Shown here: positions 12,609 to 23,928 of the stretch, piece after piece | How the letters are laid out: every line of letters starts with the position of its first letter | Position numbering within the stretch: the first letter of the stretch is position 1 | Assembly (NCBI GenBank): GCA_963971305.1 | Contig: OZ020306.1 | Coordinates: forward strand, 67,739,022 to 67,803,021 | Length of the DNA stretch: 64,000 bases | Direction of reading: 5' to 3' | Source of the DNA: Arcuatula senhousia | Taxonomy: Eukaryota > Mollusca > Bivalvia > Mytilida > Mytilidae | Made by a program: the position numbers and the translations under genes | Notes under the pieces: generated by a model | The model's input: the letters and a program-made list of their open reading frames with translations, nothing else | What the model was told of the DNA's origin: nothing | Databases searched by the model: none

Positions 12609-13164
12609 TAATAGAATTTAAGTACTGATACTTAAATTCGTTTATCGCCGAGGCCGTTGTTGTGCTTTGTAGGTTAAATTACATAATTTGTGGTTGTTAG
12701 TTGAAACAATTTAAGGTTCCGGTTATTATTAGAATTTCAGGTCACGAACACATCGTCATGTCTGGAAATTTATTGTAATCTGCATTGAGAATTGATCTAA
12801 ATGCTGAAGGAAAGTATTTGATTATTTAACTAAAACTATGAAATCTTTGATAAAACATATAGTTTAAGATCTTCTGAAACAATATTCTAGATCTAAAGAT
12901 ACACAGTATGTAAATTGTCTCATTTTCATTTAAAAACTGTAGCGAACAAAGTAATAAAAGTATAAAAGCTCGCGAAAACACGAGATATTACCGGCTACGG
13001 ATAACACTAGCAAACTGAGGACGGTCCAAAAAATAACAGAAAAGGGTGACAGCAGTGTTTTGTCTACTTCTTTTTCCTACTGCCTCTTCTTTGTCGAAAA
13101 TTTAATCATTCAACGACCGTTTTCGATGTGTCAGCCGTAAACTATAACCGGTTAAAGTATTAAT
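12609..13164 (+). repeat. Two-block repeat, permuted order B-A
   Basis: Block B (12609-12827) is joined to block A (12828-13164), the reverse of the order at 6933-7486. The B-A join reads GATTATTTAACTAAAAC, matching a head-to-tail closure of the other copy across its TTTAAAA ends with two A bases fewer. TAAT-like sequence is found at both outer edges. Confidence 0.85.
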
Positions 13165-13712
13165 TGTTTATATATTTTAACATAATTTATCAAAGATTAA
13201 CCAAGACCACCTCTTGAATTTTTAATGTATCATTAATTTCCTATATAATTATATCTTTTTCGTATATCATTACATATATCTACTCAAGCAGGGAACAATT
13301 TAAATATTCGTTGGAATAGTAAAACTTCCAAAAATAGATAAAACTTCCCGGTTCATGATAAAGTCCCAAGTGGCCGTGGATCATTAAAAGGAAGTTGGCT
13401 GAGATTTGAAAAATTAATTCTAAAGTACGTGTAATCAGCAGGGTTTTATCTATTAAATTGTGGTAAGTTTATTTCATTCATTTTGTTTTTAAGTTATAGT
13501 AAAAAATGAAACACAAATGTGTGCAATTTAATGCGAAAATAAATAACGTTTGTGAATATACATGTTTTTTAAAAGTCTTTATAACAAAAATGGATATTAT
13601 CTTTGAAAATTTAACTTTTATTTGTGATAGAAGGAGCAAACGCAGTGGCTTGTGTAAAGTATAGGTTTACCCCTTAAAGGGAAGAGAGCAGGTATATGCT
13701 AAATACACAAGC

Positions 13713-13869
13713 CAGAGGCGGATCCAGAAATTCTGAAAAGAGGGGGCCACTGACTGGCCTAAGAGGGGGCCCGCTTTGGTCACACTTCAATGATTTCCTA
13801 TATATTCAACCAAAATTTTTCGCCCAAAGGGGGGGGGGCGGCCCCCCAGGCCCCCCCGGATCCGCCTAT
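13713..13869. mobile_element. 157-bp GC-rich MITE with GGCGGATCC termini
   Basis: AGGCGGATCC at the left and GGATCCGCCT at the right form inverted ends. ACAAGC flanks both sides (13707-13712 and 13870-13875), a probable target duplication. The interior has G runs facing C runs and would fold back. The ORF across it is not a gene. Partial lookalikes of the GTGGATCCAGAAAT end occur at about 18958 and 44103. Confidence 0.65.
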
Positions 13870-14032
13870 ACAAGCTGCTGTGAATGGGTTAAAAGTGGAA
13901 GGTATAGAATATTAGTATTGGTTTTCTTTTCCCCCACATACATCCATTTAAAGATTTGTGCGTTGTGTAAACATATTGCACGAAAACTGTCTATTTAACT
14001 ATCACAACTGTCGAAATATCCGCAATATAACG

Positions 14033-14886
14033 AAAACAAGCGATTTTGACATGGACAGTGAGCGGAGTTACAAAATTCGAGGGGTGGTAGGTGGAGATCA
14101 TTGAGTGTGCCGGGAGCAAGACACGAGGGGGTAGGAAACTGGAACAATGCTGTGGCGAATCCTGAAATTCACAAACGGGAGGGCGTGCAATTTATTAAAA
14201 ACATCTTCTTGGACTCTTGTTTCATACAGATCCTAAACAAATTTTCCTGTCAAACAAGAGGGCGTGCGCCCGGCTCGCCAGTCCTAAATCCGTCTTTGCA
14301 ATGCATGCATGGGAAAAGGGAACAACACGGAGATGTGTTGAATGAATAAGCTTTAGTCTCAGTGTACTGCAATTTGATATGTGTATCATATAGTTACGGA
14401 AGCTTAAGAGTAAAATTATCTTGCGAACAAAAAATGTTTATGCATCAAAGACTATAAACCATATATGTAACATGTGTAAATGGTTACCAAGAAATGCATC
14501 GGAAAAGCTTCCGTAACTATATAATACACATATCAAATTGCAGTACTCAGACTAATGTTTCGGAGACTATAGCTTGTTTATTTTACACATCTCCGTGTAG
14601 TTCCCCTTTCCAAAGCATTGCAAAGGTGGATTTAGGACTGGCGAGCCGGGCGCGCGCCCTGTTTGACAGGAAAATTTGTTTAGGATCTGTATGAAACAAG
14701 AGGTCCCAGAAGATGTTTTTAATTGCGCGCCCTCCCGTTTGTAAATTTCAGGATCCGCCACAGCATTGTTCCAGTTTCTTATCCCCTTGTGTCTGGCTCC
14801 CCGCACACTCAATGATCTCCACTGACCCCCCCCCCCCCTCGACTTCAGTATCTCCGCTCACTGTCCATGTCAAAATCGCTTGTTCT
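14033..14886. repeat. Long inverted repeat, arms about 375 bp
   Basis: The left arm (about 14033-14412) and right arm (about 14500-14886) are inverted copies with scattered substitutions and small gaps; the loop is about 90 bp. Outer anchors are AACAAGCGATTTTGACATGG and its complement; inner anchors are AGTTACGGAAGCTT and its complement. ORFs at 14101-14349 and 14567-14812 are mirror images created by the two arms, not genes. A foldback element is likely. Confidence 0.8.
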
Positions 14887-15028
14887 CTCAAATATCTTCT
14901 ATGGTTTGTCTTTCTAATTTTCTGTCATTGTTGTAATAATGTTTCAATGCATTCAACATCTTTGCTTCCTTTGTTAAAAAGATTATAAGAACAAAATCTG
15001 TGTTTATTTGTAGAATCCACTTTAAAGC

Positions 15029-15107
15029 ATGGATTTGAACCAGAAATACGGAGAAGCTGCTGATGAGTACGTCACATTAAGACAACAGATGAATCCAACG
15101 ATACAAT
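15029..15107 (+). CDS. SAM/VWA gene exon 1 (start codon)
   Basis: Encodes MDLNQKYGEAADEYVTLRQQ and six further residues. It ends after codon position 1 at a GTAAGT donor. The ATG follows a possible untranslated-exon acceptor (TTTGTAG at about 15012). Confidence 0.75.
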
Positions 15108-18100
15108 GTAAGTCAATGCAGTTCTGATAACGTCAATCTACGGAAAGCATTGAGTAACTCAAGACCCGAAATTTTTGCCTTAGCACCATTTATTATCACT
15201 TAGAGAAAACTCAAAAGTCCCAACCGAATGATACTTAGCTAAAGTGTAATTTTTAAATACAGGATATAATGCAAATCTACTTGAATCAGAATAAAGGACC
15301 GCGGTATACAGTATCAAATTATCAAAGGTATGCTAATGTTTTTCACGTAAACGGGGGGGGGGGGGGGGGGGGGGGTGGGGGGTGGCTATGAAATTCGGCT
15401 TTCCATTCGTCTGTCCGTGTCACCGTCCGAATAAGGTCTTTTGAACGACGTATTTGAAATTTCATGAAACTGTCGCTTATGGGGTAAAAAGGAGCCTATT
15501 GGTTTTGGGATCAAATATCTAAGAACAAGGTCCCCAGTTGGGTTTCATAGCATAACTTGAAAAAATTTGAAGTTTTTAGAATTTCAATCCACTTTAAACA
15601 CACATTTACGCTTTATATATGAGATATTGAAGCTTCCTCTTGATGTCACCAGATCAAATTTCAAAGTTAAGCCAGCTATGTGATTATCCTATCCAAATAA
15701 AATATAAAGGTACTCACTTTTTGTAGTCTTTATATAATTTCAGCCAATTTACCCTCTTTTCCAATATGATGCGACAAGGAAGACCTTGGGGGTCCCTGCT
15801 CTTAATTGATAGATAAGGGCATACTGTCCAACGCTTTAAAAATATCACATTCAACCGACCGATATGTCAGCATGGGAAGCTTAGCACACTTTTCCTATTA
15901 TTTTTTCTTTCAGCCATTAATGTCTATGAAAATGAATCGATTTTAGTCTTTTGGACAATGGTTAATAGACACAAGTCCACTCCACCCTTTCATCCCGCCA
16001 ATCGAACATGACACAATAAGAGTACATGTATTGTGTAATATGAAATTGAAAAAAAAACTTATACTGACTTGGTCTTTGGCTTCTGTGGTGAGACCAAAAC
16101 AACAAATTGGAGGATACAGAGGAGGTGATCAAATGGGTTGGAATCCTCCCTTTGTAATTGGGAAATTGTTTGTTTACGTCTAGATTTTCAGCTAAACTGA
16201 CCAGACCCCGGTCATTAAAGCATCTCATTTTGAGTATATCTCCTCAAATCCTTCCTCAACTCAAAATATAACAAATCAAAAATATTGAAATCTGAGTTGA
16301 GGAGAGATTTGAGGAACTGCTAAATTTGAAATGTTTTATAAAACTGAGCCCTGGAATCATCTGAAAGAGAACCCCCTTTCATAACGTTCTGGGCCCACCC
16401 CACGCTTTTGTTTCTATGTGTTAACATTTTTCTGTAAGATATTAATTGTACTGCAGGTGACCAGGATTTATATGACGAAGCACCGCCGCCCTTGCCAGTT
16501 GTAGGTGACCAGGATTTATATGACGAAGCACCGCCGCCCTTGCCGGTGAAGATTCGAGAAAAAAAGCATCGATCAAAGAGTCAGACGGAGAAAACTCAAA
16601 ACATAAAAAGCCAATCAAAATTAAGTGCTTCCTTTAGTGAATACCGTACACCGGTAACAAAAGCAAGTACGGCCACTGATAAAGGTACATATGTAATAAT
16701 TACGTTCTGTTTTATCAGATTAGATGGAATAACGGGGTAGTACCGACTATAGCTCAATAAATGTACTAATTACGTTCTGTTTTTATCAGATTAGAGGGAC
16801 TGACTGAAGCTTATCGGTGGCAAACTGAAGACATTCCAAAACTTTTAACTTTTCATGATTTTTGACAAAGAAGAGGCAGAAGAAGACAATAGGAGAAAAA
16901 GATATTCAACAGACTTGGATTAGCCTGCTGTCTACCATTTCCAACTACTGTTCTTTTCTTTGTTCAAAGTCGTGCGCGGGTATTTTTTACGACTGTCTTC
17001 AGTTTGCAAGTGTTAAAGTGTTTCGATAAATGTGAGTGTTATTGACTTGATATTCACCTCGCCCTTCGGGCTCAGTGAATATATGTTTTTCAAAAGTCAA
17101 TAACACTGCACATTTACCTCAACAAAAGACAGTAATTGTATAATATTCAAGATACAATTCGATATGAAGAATGAGTGTATATGATACAACATTCCAAAGG
17201 GAGCGATCATTTTATTTTTATGGGGGAGCGGTATGTTGAAAGGCAGGATGCCAAAATTTCAGTAATAAAAAAGCAGATCAGTGCTTTGAAACAAAGCAGG
17301 ATGGTGTTTTCAGCTTAAAATTATATAGTAGTTTTGATTTTTTTTAAATTTGCGGATAAAAAAAGATCCAGGCTTTGATTTCTCCAAACAAGAGGCTCAC
17401 AAGAGCCTGAATCGCTCACCTGGTATTGATGTCGACCCTTTAAAGACTTTTGTAGAGCTAAATGAGCTGAACATTTAAGCAAGCAACAGCTTTTCTCTAT
17501 CTTCTATAGTTTTCACTCTGTAGGCCAAAAACATGAAAAACCGTTATTTAGATTACATAACCCCTATAAGGGGTCATCTGAAAAAGTCAATCCTATGAAC
17601 ACTTTTGTAGTGCTAAATGAGCTGAATGTTAAAGCAAGCAACAGCTTATCTCTGTCTGCTATAGTTTTCATTCTATAGACCAAAAACATGAAAAACATCA
17701 TTTTAGGGGCCATAGCCCCTATAAAGGGTCATCCGACAACTTCGATCATATGATGACTTTTGTAAAGCTTAATGAGCTGAACATTTAAGCAAGCAACAGC
17801 TACTCTCTATCTGCAATAGTTTTGATTCCATACGCCAAAAAACATGAAAAAAAACGTTATTTTAGAGGCATTACCCATATAAGGGACCTTCTGACAACTT
17901 CGACCCTATGGAGACTTTTGTAGAACTAAATGAGCTGAATGTTTAAACAAGCAACAGCTTATCTCTATCTGCAATAGTTTTCATACTATAGGGCAAAACA
18001 TGAAAAAAACGCCCTTTTCACCTTTAAGGGGCTGTAACCCCGATAAGGGGTCATCTGACAACTTTCACCAATGGAAACTTTTGTAGAGCTTTTGATGCTG

Positions 18101-21100
18101 AAGCAGTAGGGTGGCATACAAGCCAAAAACAGTAGTCTAACCACTCTGTCTATTTCTAGCCACGGTGGCCATGTTTTTTGGTCGGCAGTCACCATTCGTG
18201 CAATCTTGGTAGTGGACATCCAATAGATGAAGTGTGCAAAGTTTCAAAGCAATCCCTTCGGCAGTTTCAGAGGAGAAGATTTTCAAAGAAAAGTTAACGA
18301 CGACGACAGACGCCAAGTGATGGCATTAGCTCACCTGGACCCTTAGTCCAGGTGAGCTAAAAAGGCAGGACAAATATCCAAAGCCCCCATAAAAATCAAA
18401 TGGTCGCTCCCTTAAACAGCTTCCGCTTTCACTTGAAAGTACTGAAATAGTTCCTAGTTGAGATAAACACATTTCCCTCTTTTAAGGACTTAGAAAGAAA
18501 AAAATATATTCCGGAAAAAAGTTCTCAAAAATGTTTGATTTACCCTTAAACAATTTAAGCACAAACGTTTAATTTCTCATGCAACCAGACGATTTAAGAG
18601 CATTTTTCATTAGAATGATAAGCATATGATTCGAAAATTTTGATTTTGATTTTAGACCAACAACAAAAACTACTGCTACTTATTACATTAACATACTAAA
18701 AACCATACCAAAAGGGGGTATTCCGGGGTTAGGAACGCCCTTTCCTTTTTTTTTCATTCGGTAAATATGAACTAGAACCCCTATTTTGTCTTCAGCGAAC
18801 TAGGATATGAAAAAAATTGGACATTGTAGATTATATTGCAGTCATTCCTTACAAATAAATTTTCAAAATAATTTAAAAAAAACATAAAAATTTAACTCTA
18901 TTTATCTTATTATATGAGAATAAATTTTGTTGATAATGTGATAACCGTAACACAGAAGTGGTGGATCCAAAAAAATTTGAGAGAGGACGGATGGTCAAAT
19001 GCGGCTTCAGATCAAATTTGTCGGACATTTGTAAGAAAATAACAACATTTTCCGATGAAAGGGGGTTCCAACCTCCGGAAAGCCCCTCCATCCTTTTTCG
19101 GAAACCGCCAGAAACGTTTTATGTAAATCTAACCTAAAATACGACCTTGCTTCATTCTTAATTCAGTAGACATTCCATTCGAAGAGTATTTGAAAACCAA
19201 TGGTATAAACGAAACGACACTAAACAAACTGAAAGAGGAGGACATCTCTGACTTGTCGAATCTCCGAGACCTAACCGAGGAAGATATCAACGGCCTAGGA
19301 CTAAAACTAGGACAGAAGGCGTTGATAAGGAAGCTGACATTAAAAGGTACACATGGTAAACTTAGAGTGTGTGGCTTTGAAACCAAGAAAACTATCAGTT
19401 TTACCAGCTCTTTCAAACAAATCTTTATCCATATTTTCGCGAGGAGTTTGCGATATATGAACATAATTCACTAAAATACAGTTGGTTTTGGTAAACATGG
19501 TAAACAATTGTATTAGAAGGTACTATACTGTCCGGTCTAAAAAAGTAAAATGAATTTTGTTGCGTTGTATTCGGTTTTCTAGTTTTGTGATTGAAATTGA
19601 GAATATCGAAACACAATTCTGTACCAAAAAAACAACCAGTTATATAAACTCTTCTCACTGGGGATCTGTTCAATGAGCAGTCAGCACAAACTTTCTTTAT
19701 TTCTGGACCTTAACCAATGGCCCATAGAATCAATCGCTAAAACTAATGACCCAAATTGCAGAATTTTAAAAAGACATTTCTAAAGCGTTTAAATCCTTGT
19801 CCAAGCTTTTGTTTGTCCTTGTCTACTATCTGGTTTGGTTTTTTTTTTTGGTTTTATGTCCAGAAATTGGTCTTTCTTTGATATTCTAGGGATTTGGTTG
19901 AATCTTATGTATTGTATTTTTAGTCCTGGGCCAATGCAAGACTGCAAGCAGTGACCTCTGGTCATGTTGAATTTAAGACTGCTGGCTGTTTTCCATTGTG
20001 ATTTTTTAAATTGCCGTTTCTTTAATGTTGGTTGTGTCGCGTACACTTATTCAACATCTCTTTATCGTCTATTTTAGCATGAATTCCTAAAATAATCACC
20101 GTTTCTGTTGTTATTTTTTTTCACATACCATATTAGTGGTATTTTAGCAATAATCGATAAATGTAATCAACCGTGAAAAAAGTATTAAAGATAGTCAAGC
20201 AAGAATACAGTATGGGTACTTTTTAGGTGGTATCGAGCCTGTACCGGTCGAGGAAGAAGACAGCGACGTTAAGCTAGACTATTACTGTATGAATTTAGAT
20301 GGTCAGGTGGGTATTATGTATAAGAGGTTTTAGTATTTTTATAGTTTAACATCATAAAATCAACTTAACCCTTTGTTTTGGAAGGCATTGCATAAACTTT
20401 AAAAGATGGTACACGAAGCTCTTAAGTGACAAACACTTAAGATTACTGGTATTATCTTGAAAAGATTGTGTCCGAATTGAAACATAAGAAACATCAAAAG
20501 GTAATTTTAAACTTAAAGTAAGAAGAACAGCTAGGCAAAAAGAAAACAAAAAGACAAAACCGAGGGTCATACTGCGATTAAATTAAAGGAACTTGCCCAC
20601 CTCTATCAAGATTATTTTAGAGACAATGTGCGGTACGAAAAGGTGGGGGTTTTTTTTTCGTACCATAAATTGACTCCACAAATTTCTTAATAAACAGGGG
20701 AAAGTTTACGTTGATAAATAATTCAATTGTACATTTTGAAGGACAACGAATTTTGGTTAAAACTGGAGAAAAAATGTAAACAGACGATAAAGAGATGTGG
20801 AATAAGTGTACGCGACACAACCAACATTAAAGAAACGGCAATTTAAAAATCACAATGGAAAACAGTCAGCAGTCTTCAACATGACCAGAGGTCACTGCTC
20901 GCTGTCTTGCATTGGCCCAAGACTAAAAATACAATACATAAGATTCAAACAAATCCCTAGATTATCAACGAAAGACCCATTTCTGGACATAAAACAAAAA
21001 TCAGATAGTTGACAAGGACAAACAAAAACTTTGGCAAGGATTCCTGGCTTAGGACAGGCCCATATAAAATGTGGCGGGGTTAAACTAACCTTCCCCCTAT

Positions 21101-23928
21101 TGTTTATCTTGCACAAAGCACAAAAAATAACACACTTTAAAAATCAAATCGATAAAAGTTCAATTCACCAAGAGAGAACCTGAGACAAGAGTACTATACG
21201 AAAACAACGAAACGTAAAGGAACTCCCTTGAGAACACTCACAGTTACTGACAGCTAGCTAAGAAGCATTTATCGACTGATGTAAAAAAAAAAATCAAACA
21301 TATCGATTCTAAATCCAACATAACGCTTCAAACAACTAATGATTTAGTATTATATCATCACACAAAACCTACTTATTTGTAAGAAAACACCAATGTTTCT
21401 CAACAAAGACCGTGCCTTTTTATGAAAGCTTGTTGAACGAATAAATACTAAATGTTTTCACACATCCGCGGTCCTGGTGCACGGAAAGTTCCTTAAATTT
21501 ATTTTAGTCTCCTAAAACAATTTTTTCAGTTATACAGTATGATTTCAAAACTTGCAAATGTCACTTTTTACATCAATAGGGTAAAGTGGTTGCAGAAATA
21601 AGAACGAAACAACCCAACAAACTCAGTCCAATCAAAACCCGAATTCTTATTCTTGTGGATGTAAGCGGCAGCATGGGTATACGTAGCGGACGCAAGCGAC
21701 GTTATAGCAAACTTTACAGAATTAAGGGTTTTGCTAAATACATGGTCGATTCCCTGGACGATGGCGACTTTGCCGGGTTGGTCACATTTGGTGAAACTGC
21801 AAATGTTTTGTTACCTATGACTGAAATTACACAAGAAAGCAGAGTGAGTTTTAACATACATTAATAGTTCAACATCCATTACAGTATTTGTCTTACATGT
21901 CCATGCAGAAGATTTCGTGACAACCGCTAACGACAGATGTACTTTGACAACAGGACAATGCTTGTATTGTCTTGTCTTTTGGAAACAAACCCATTATGAA
22001 GCCAAATTTAGGATGACACTGCTTCCATAAATCTAACGCGATTTGCAGATTTTAATTGAATGATTGTTCTACAAGATTATAAAAAATAGCATGAACAAAA
22101 TATTCTCTTTAGTTTAAAGTTAAAGCTATGTTTAAGATCACAAGGGAATAGAACGGCTTTGTGACATAAACCCTGGTTTAATCAAGGTTTTCATTTGAAA
22201 TATCCGTTACAAGTCAGGAACATTGCTATCTTCAACTTCTCCTGTCTTCCGTGCATTTGTTGATAGTATCATATAAGCTCTTATGGTGTACCATCTACGA
22301 TAAATGTTCCCTTTTTATAGGACAATCTTAAATCTATTCTGGATACCTTAGACAAGAGTATTCTATCCACAAAAACCGACCTGAGCGCTGGTCTATCAAA
22401 AGCGTTAGATGTTTTCAGGGAAGCAGGTTCAAGGTCAGTACGTTTAAACTTAATGGCTATTTCAGGAGTAAAGTGTCCTTCACCATTTAGATACAACTCT
22501 TCTGTATGGAACGCCATAGCTGCCTATGTATCATCACATTATGAAGAAGTATCATCACATAATGAAAAACATCATCATAAGGCAGATATGGCGTTCCATT
22601 CTTCTGATGCCGTCTGGATAATTTGTGTTGGATATAGAATGTAACGTTGTATTTCTTTTAATTTCTCAAATTAGATGCCCTATTTTAAAGCAATGTTGTT
22701 GAGTTTTTTATGTTAGTTTTTTTTTGTGCTGTTCTGATAGATTATTAAACCATAACTATGTTTTCTATATTATGATAGGGGGAACGACCTTTTCAACTTC
22801 AGAAATACCATTTTGGTATTTTCAGACGGAGAGGTCAATGCAGGAACACAAAACCCAAATGAATTAGTTCACGAAGTTCGTGGGAAAATTCGTAAGCTTT
22901 CAGCCGGTTTAGACGAGTCTCTCAACCAATGGGTCTCCATTTCAACAGTCGTTCTTGGGAAGTCTGCATCTGAAATCATGTACTGTTTGTCAAAATTCTG
23001 TAGCAGTGATGCGTTTTATTCAATAGACTTAGACGTGGACAAGAACAATTCGGAAATGGACTTGTTTCTTCCGGTTTTGTTGAGAAAATCTGCTGTCGCT
23101 TGGAATGTTTCGGTGAATGTCGAGGCGCTAAATGGTGCTGTCCTTATAAATGAGAACTGTTCGCAAGAAAACAAAGTCAGACCATTGAACCAATCCGCAA
23201 TGGGTCCAAGGACAACTAAAGCTTATTTCTTTTACGACATTCCAGCTGCATCCTTAAAGCACATTGGCATCGGAATAAATCTAGAAGAGGCGCTTGAAGA
23301 GGATGTCATGAAAATTTGTGTTGAGTATTCCGGATTTTACGGGACTAGACAAACTATTGAAAAAATTGTGAAGAGGAGCGAAATAATTCAAATAGCCAAA
23401 TCAGGCAAAACCATTACAGAGCATTACAAAAATGATGCCCGCATGATGTCGGAAACTTATCTTGGTAAAGCAGCTAAAGCAGCATTAAGTGGGAATGTTG
23501 AAAAAACAGCCCTTGATATTCAAAAAGGGAAATCGGAACTCCAGAAATTAATGAACAAATATGGACAAATGGCTTCGAACGACGAAACAGACACCGCCAA
23601 AGGCAATATCGAAAAATATGCGCGCTCATTGATGCAGAATATGGAAGGCTTACTACAGACTGTGCAACCTACAAATGCTGTGGACGAATTAAGCAGCCTC
23701 TCAGAAAAAAGCTGGTTAAAAATAAAGTCGGTGTCGTCTGCCATTTCTCGGGAAACCCCAGGTTTGTCTGACACGGTGTCAGATGGAGATACGCTATGCC
23801 CCTTACCGGACATGAATCTTTCGGAGTCAGAACCATTACAGGATGCTTACCAAAAAGTCCGAGAGAGCATGTTCTTTGATTTCGATGGAGTCATAGAGGA
23901 TCTAAAGTCTTCTTTCAAAAAAGATTGA
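15029..23928 (+). CDS. SAM and von Willebrand factor A domain protein, seven exons, 697 aa
   Basis: Exons: 15029-15107, 16457-16684, 19167-19346, 20227-20306, 21580-21843, 22321-22433 and 22779-23928. Every join uses GT/AG and keeps frame; the total is 2094 nt with stop. Order: an N-terminal linker with two 16-residue repeats (DLYDEAPPPLPV core), a SAM domain (about 103-162), a VWA domain (about 205-370) with the metal-site motif DVSGS (Asp216, Ser218, Ser220) and a later SDG (330-332), then a C-terminal region of about 320 residues that I do not recognise. No signal peptide or membrane helix is seen, so it is probably an intracellular scaffold or signalling protein. SAM usually mediates oligomerisation, and proline-rich YDE repeats could bind SH3 or SH2 partners; both are inferences. 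A 5' untranslated exon junction may lie at 15013. The product name is by domain only. Confidence 0.85.
15353..15375 (+). repeat. Poly(G) tract, 23 bp
   Basis: An uninterrupted run of 23 G followed by TGGGGGGTGG in intron 1 of the SAM/VWA gene. It is length-unstable in sequencing and can form G-quadruplex structure. Confidence 0.9.
16457..16684 (+). CDS. SAM/VWA gene exon 2 with a 48-bp tandem duplication
   Basis: Acceptor CTGCAG at 16451-16456; donor GTACAT. Two adjacent 48-bp units (16457-16504 and 16505 onward) encode GDQDLYDEAPPPLPVV and a near copy, followed by a Lys/Ser/Gln-rich linker. Unit 1 ends in TTGTAG, so unit 2 carries its own possible acceptor. Confidence 0.8.
16820..17007. repeat. 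Small inverted-repeat element
   Basis: GCAAACTGAAGAC (16820-16832) and GTCTTCAGTTTGC (16995-17007) are exact inverted ends. The words resemble GCAAACTGAGGAC and the GCCTCTTCTTTGTC segment of block A at 6933-7269, so the two may share ancestry. It lies in intron 2 of the SAM/VWA gene. Confidence 0.5.
17034..17108. repeat. 75-bp near-palindrome (MITE-like hairpin)
   Basis: GTTATTGACTT pairs with AAGTCAATAAC, ATATTCAC with GTGAATAT, and GCCC TTC GGGC forms the tip. It is almost fully self-complementary, and typical of tiny foldback MITEs. It lies in intron 2 of the SAM/VWA gene. Confidence 0.7.
17390..18360 (+). repeat. Dispersed repeat with GCTCACCTGG ends and internal units of about 155 bp
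   Basis: Starts AAGAGGCTCACAAGAGCC...GCTCACCTGG and ends with a hairpin AGCTCACCTGGACC CTTA GTCCAGGTGAGCT (about 18329-18358). ACTTTTGTAGAGCTAAATGA recurs at about 17446, 17601, 17756, 17913 and 18077, a period of about 155-165 bp. I know this structure as a common mollusc genome repeat (established knowledge, exact name not recalled). It is within intron 2 of the SAM/VWA gene. Confidence 0.7.
19167..19346 (+). CDS. SAM/VWA gene exon 3: SAM domain
   Basis: This 60-residue exon is essentially one sterile alpha motif: FEEYLKTNGINETTLNKL, then EDISDLSNL and LGLKLGQKALIRKLTLK. The GLGLKLGQKALIRKL pattern resembles the end-helix of polymerising or dimerising SAM domains. Acceptor AATTCAG; donor GTACAC; phase 1 at both ends. 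Confidence 0.8.
19792..21042. repeat. Inverted pair of a dispersed repeat enclosing an exon
   Basis: The left arm (19792-20070) and right arm (20782-21042) are inverted copies. In translation both give MYATQPTLKKRQFK-like peptides, so the matching short ORFs are one repeat family read twice. The 711-bp spacer contains exon 4 (20227-20306) of the SAM/VWA gene. A third, truncated relative (GGTTGTGTCGCATACACTTA) lies near 48760-48830. Confidence 0.8.
20227..20306 (+). CDS. SAM/VWA gene exon 4
   Basis: Encodes an acidic linker, GIEPVPVEEEDSDVKLDYYC then MNLDGQ, between the SAM and VWA domains. Acceptor TTTTTAG, donor GTGGGT; enters in phase 1 and leaves in phase 0. It lies in the loop of an inverted repeat pair. 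Confidence 0.7.
21580..21843 (+). CDS. SAM/VWA gene exon 5: VWA domain N-terminal part
   Basis: Contains ILILVDVSGSMG, the metal-ion-dependent adhesion site loop (DxSxS), then the first helix (YRIKGFAKYMVDSLDDGDFA) and strand GLVTFGETANVLLP. Acceptor CAATAG, donor GTGAGT, phase 0 at both ends. Confidence 0.85.
22321..22433 (+). CDS. SAM/VWA gene exon 6: VWA middle part
   Basis: Encodes DNLKSILDTLDKSIL then TKTDLSAGLSKALDVF, the expected position of the third metal-site residue (Thr) and its helix. Acceptor TTTATAG, donor GTCAGT; starts at phase 0 and ends after two bases of an Arg codon. Confidence 0.8.
22500..22606. repeat. Imperfect hairpin in intron 6
   Basis: TATGGAACGCCATAGCTGCC and GGCAGATATGGCGTTCCAT are inverted around an ATCATCACA-rich loop. 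Each arm is about 30 bp. The small ORF here is a shadow. It is a possible MITE. Confidence 0.55.
22779..23928 (+). CDS. SAM/VWA gene exon 7 and stop
   Basis: Finishes the VWA domain (NTILVFSDGEVNAG) and encodes a long C-terminal region. The first part of that region reads like a beta-rich module following a VWA domain. It is followed by a helical Lys/Glu-rich stretch and an acidic end with Phe-Asp-Phe-Asp. Acceptor ATGATAG; stop TGA at 23926-23928. No canonical AATAAA was found in the next 300 bp. Confidence 0.85.

Noticed and set aside
13696..13998. 100-codon ORF rich in Gly and Pro
   Set aside because: Its Gly/Pro stretch is the G-run and C-run interior of a 157-bp MITE.
14101..14812. ORFs of 82 and 81 codons with similar peptides on opposite strands
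   Set aside because: They are mirror readings of the two arms of a long inverted repeat.
17440..18350. Regular units of about 155 bp considered as a CRISPR-like array
   Set aside because: The units are long, diverged throughout and without a repeat-spacer pattern; the DNA is eukaryotic.
19789..21012. Two ORFs starting MYATQPTLKKRQFK taken as a possible gene pair
   Set aside because: They are inverted copies of a dispersed repeat, with a third truncated copy near 48.8 kb.
23520..23813. 97-codon minus-strand ORF
   Set aside because: It is antisense to the well-supported last exon of the SAM/VWA gene.
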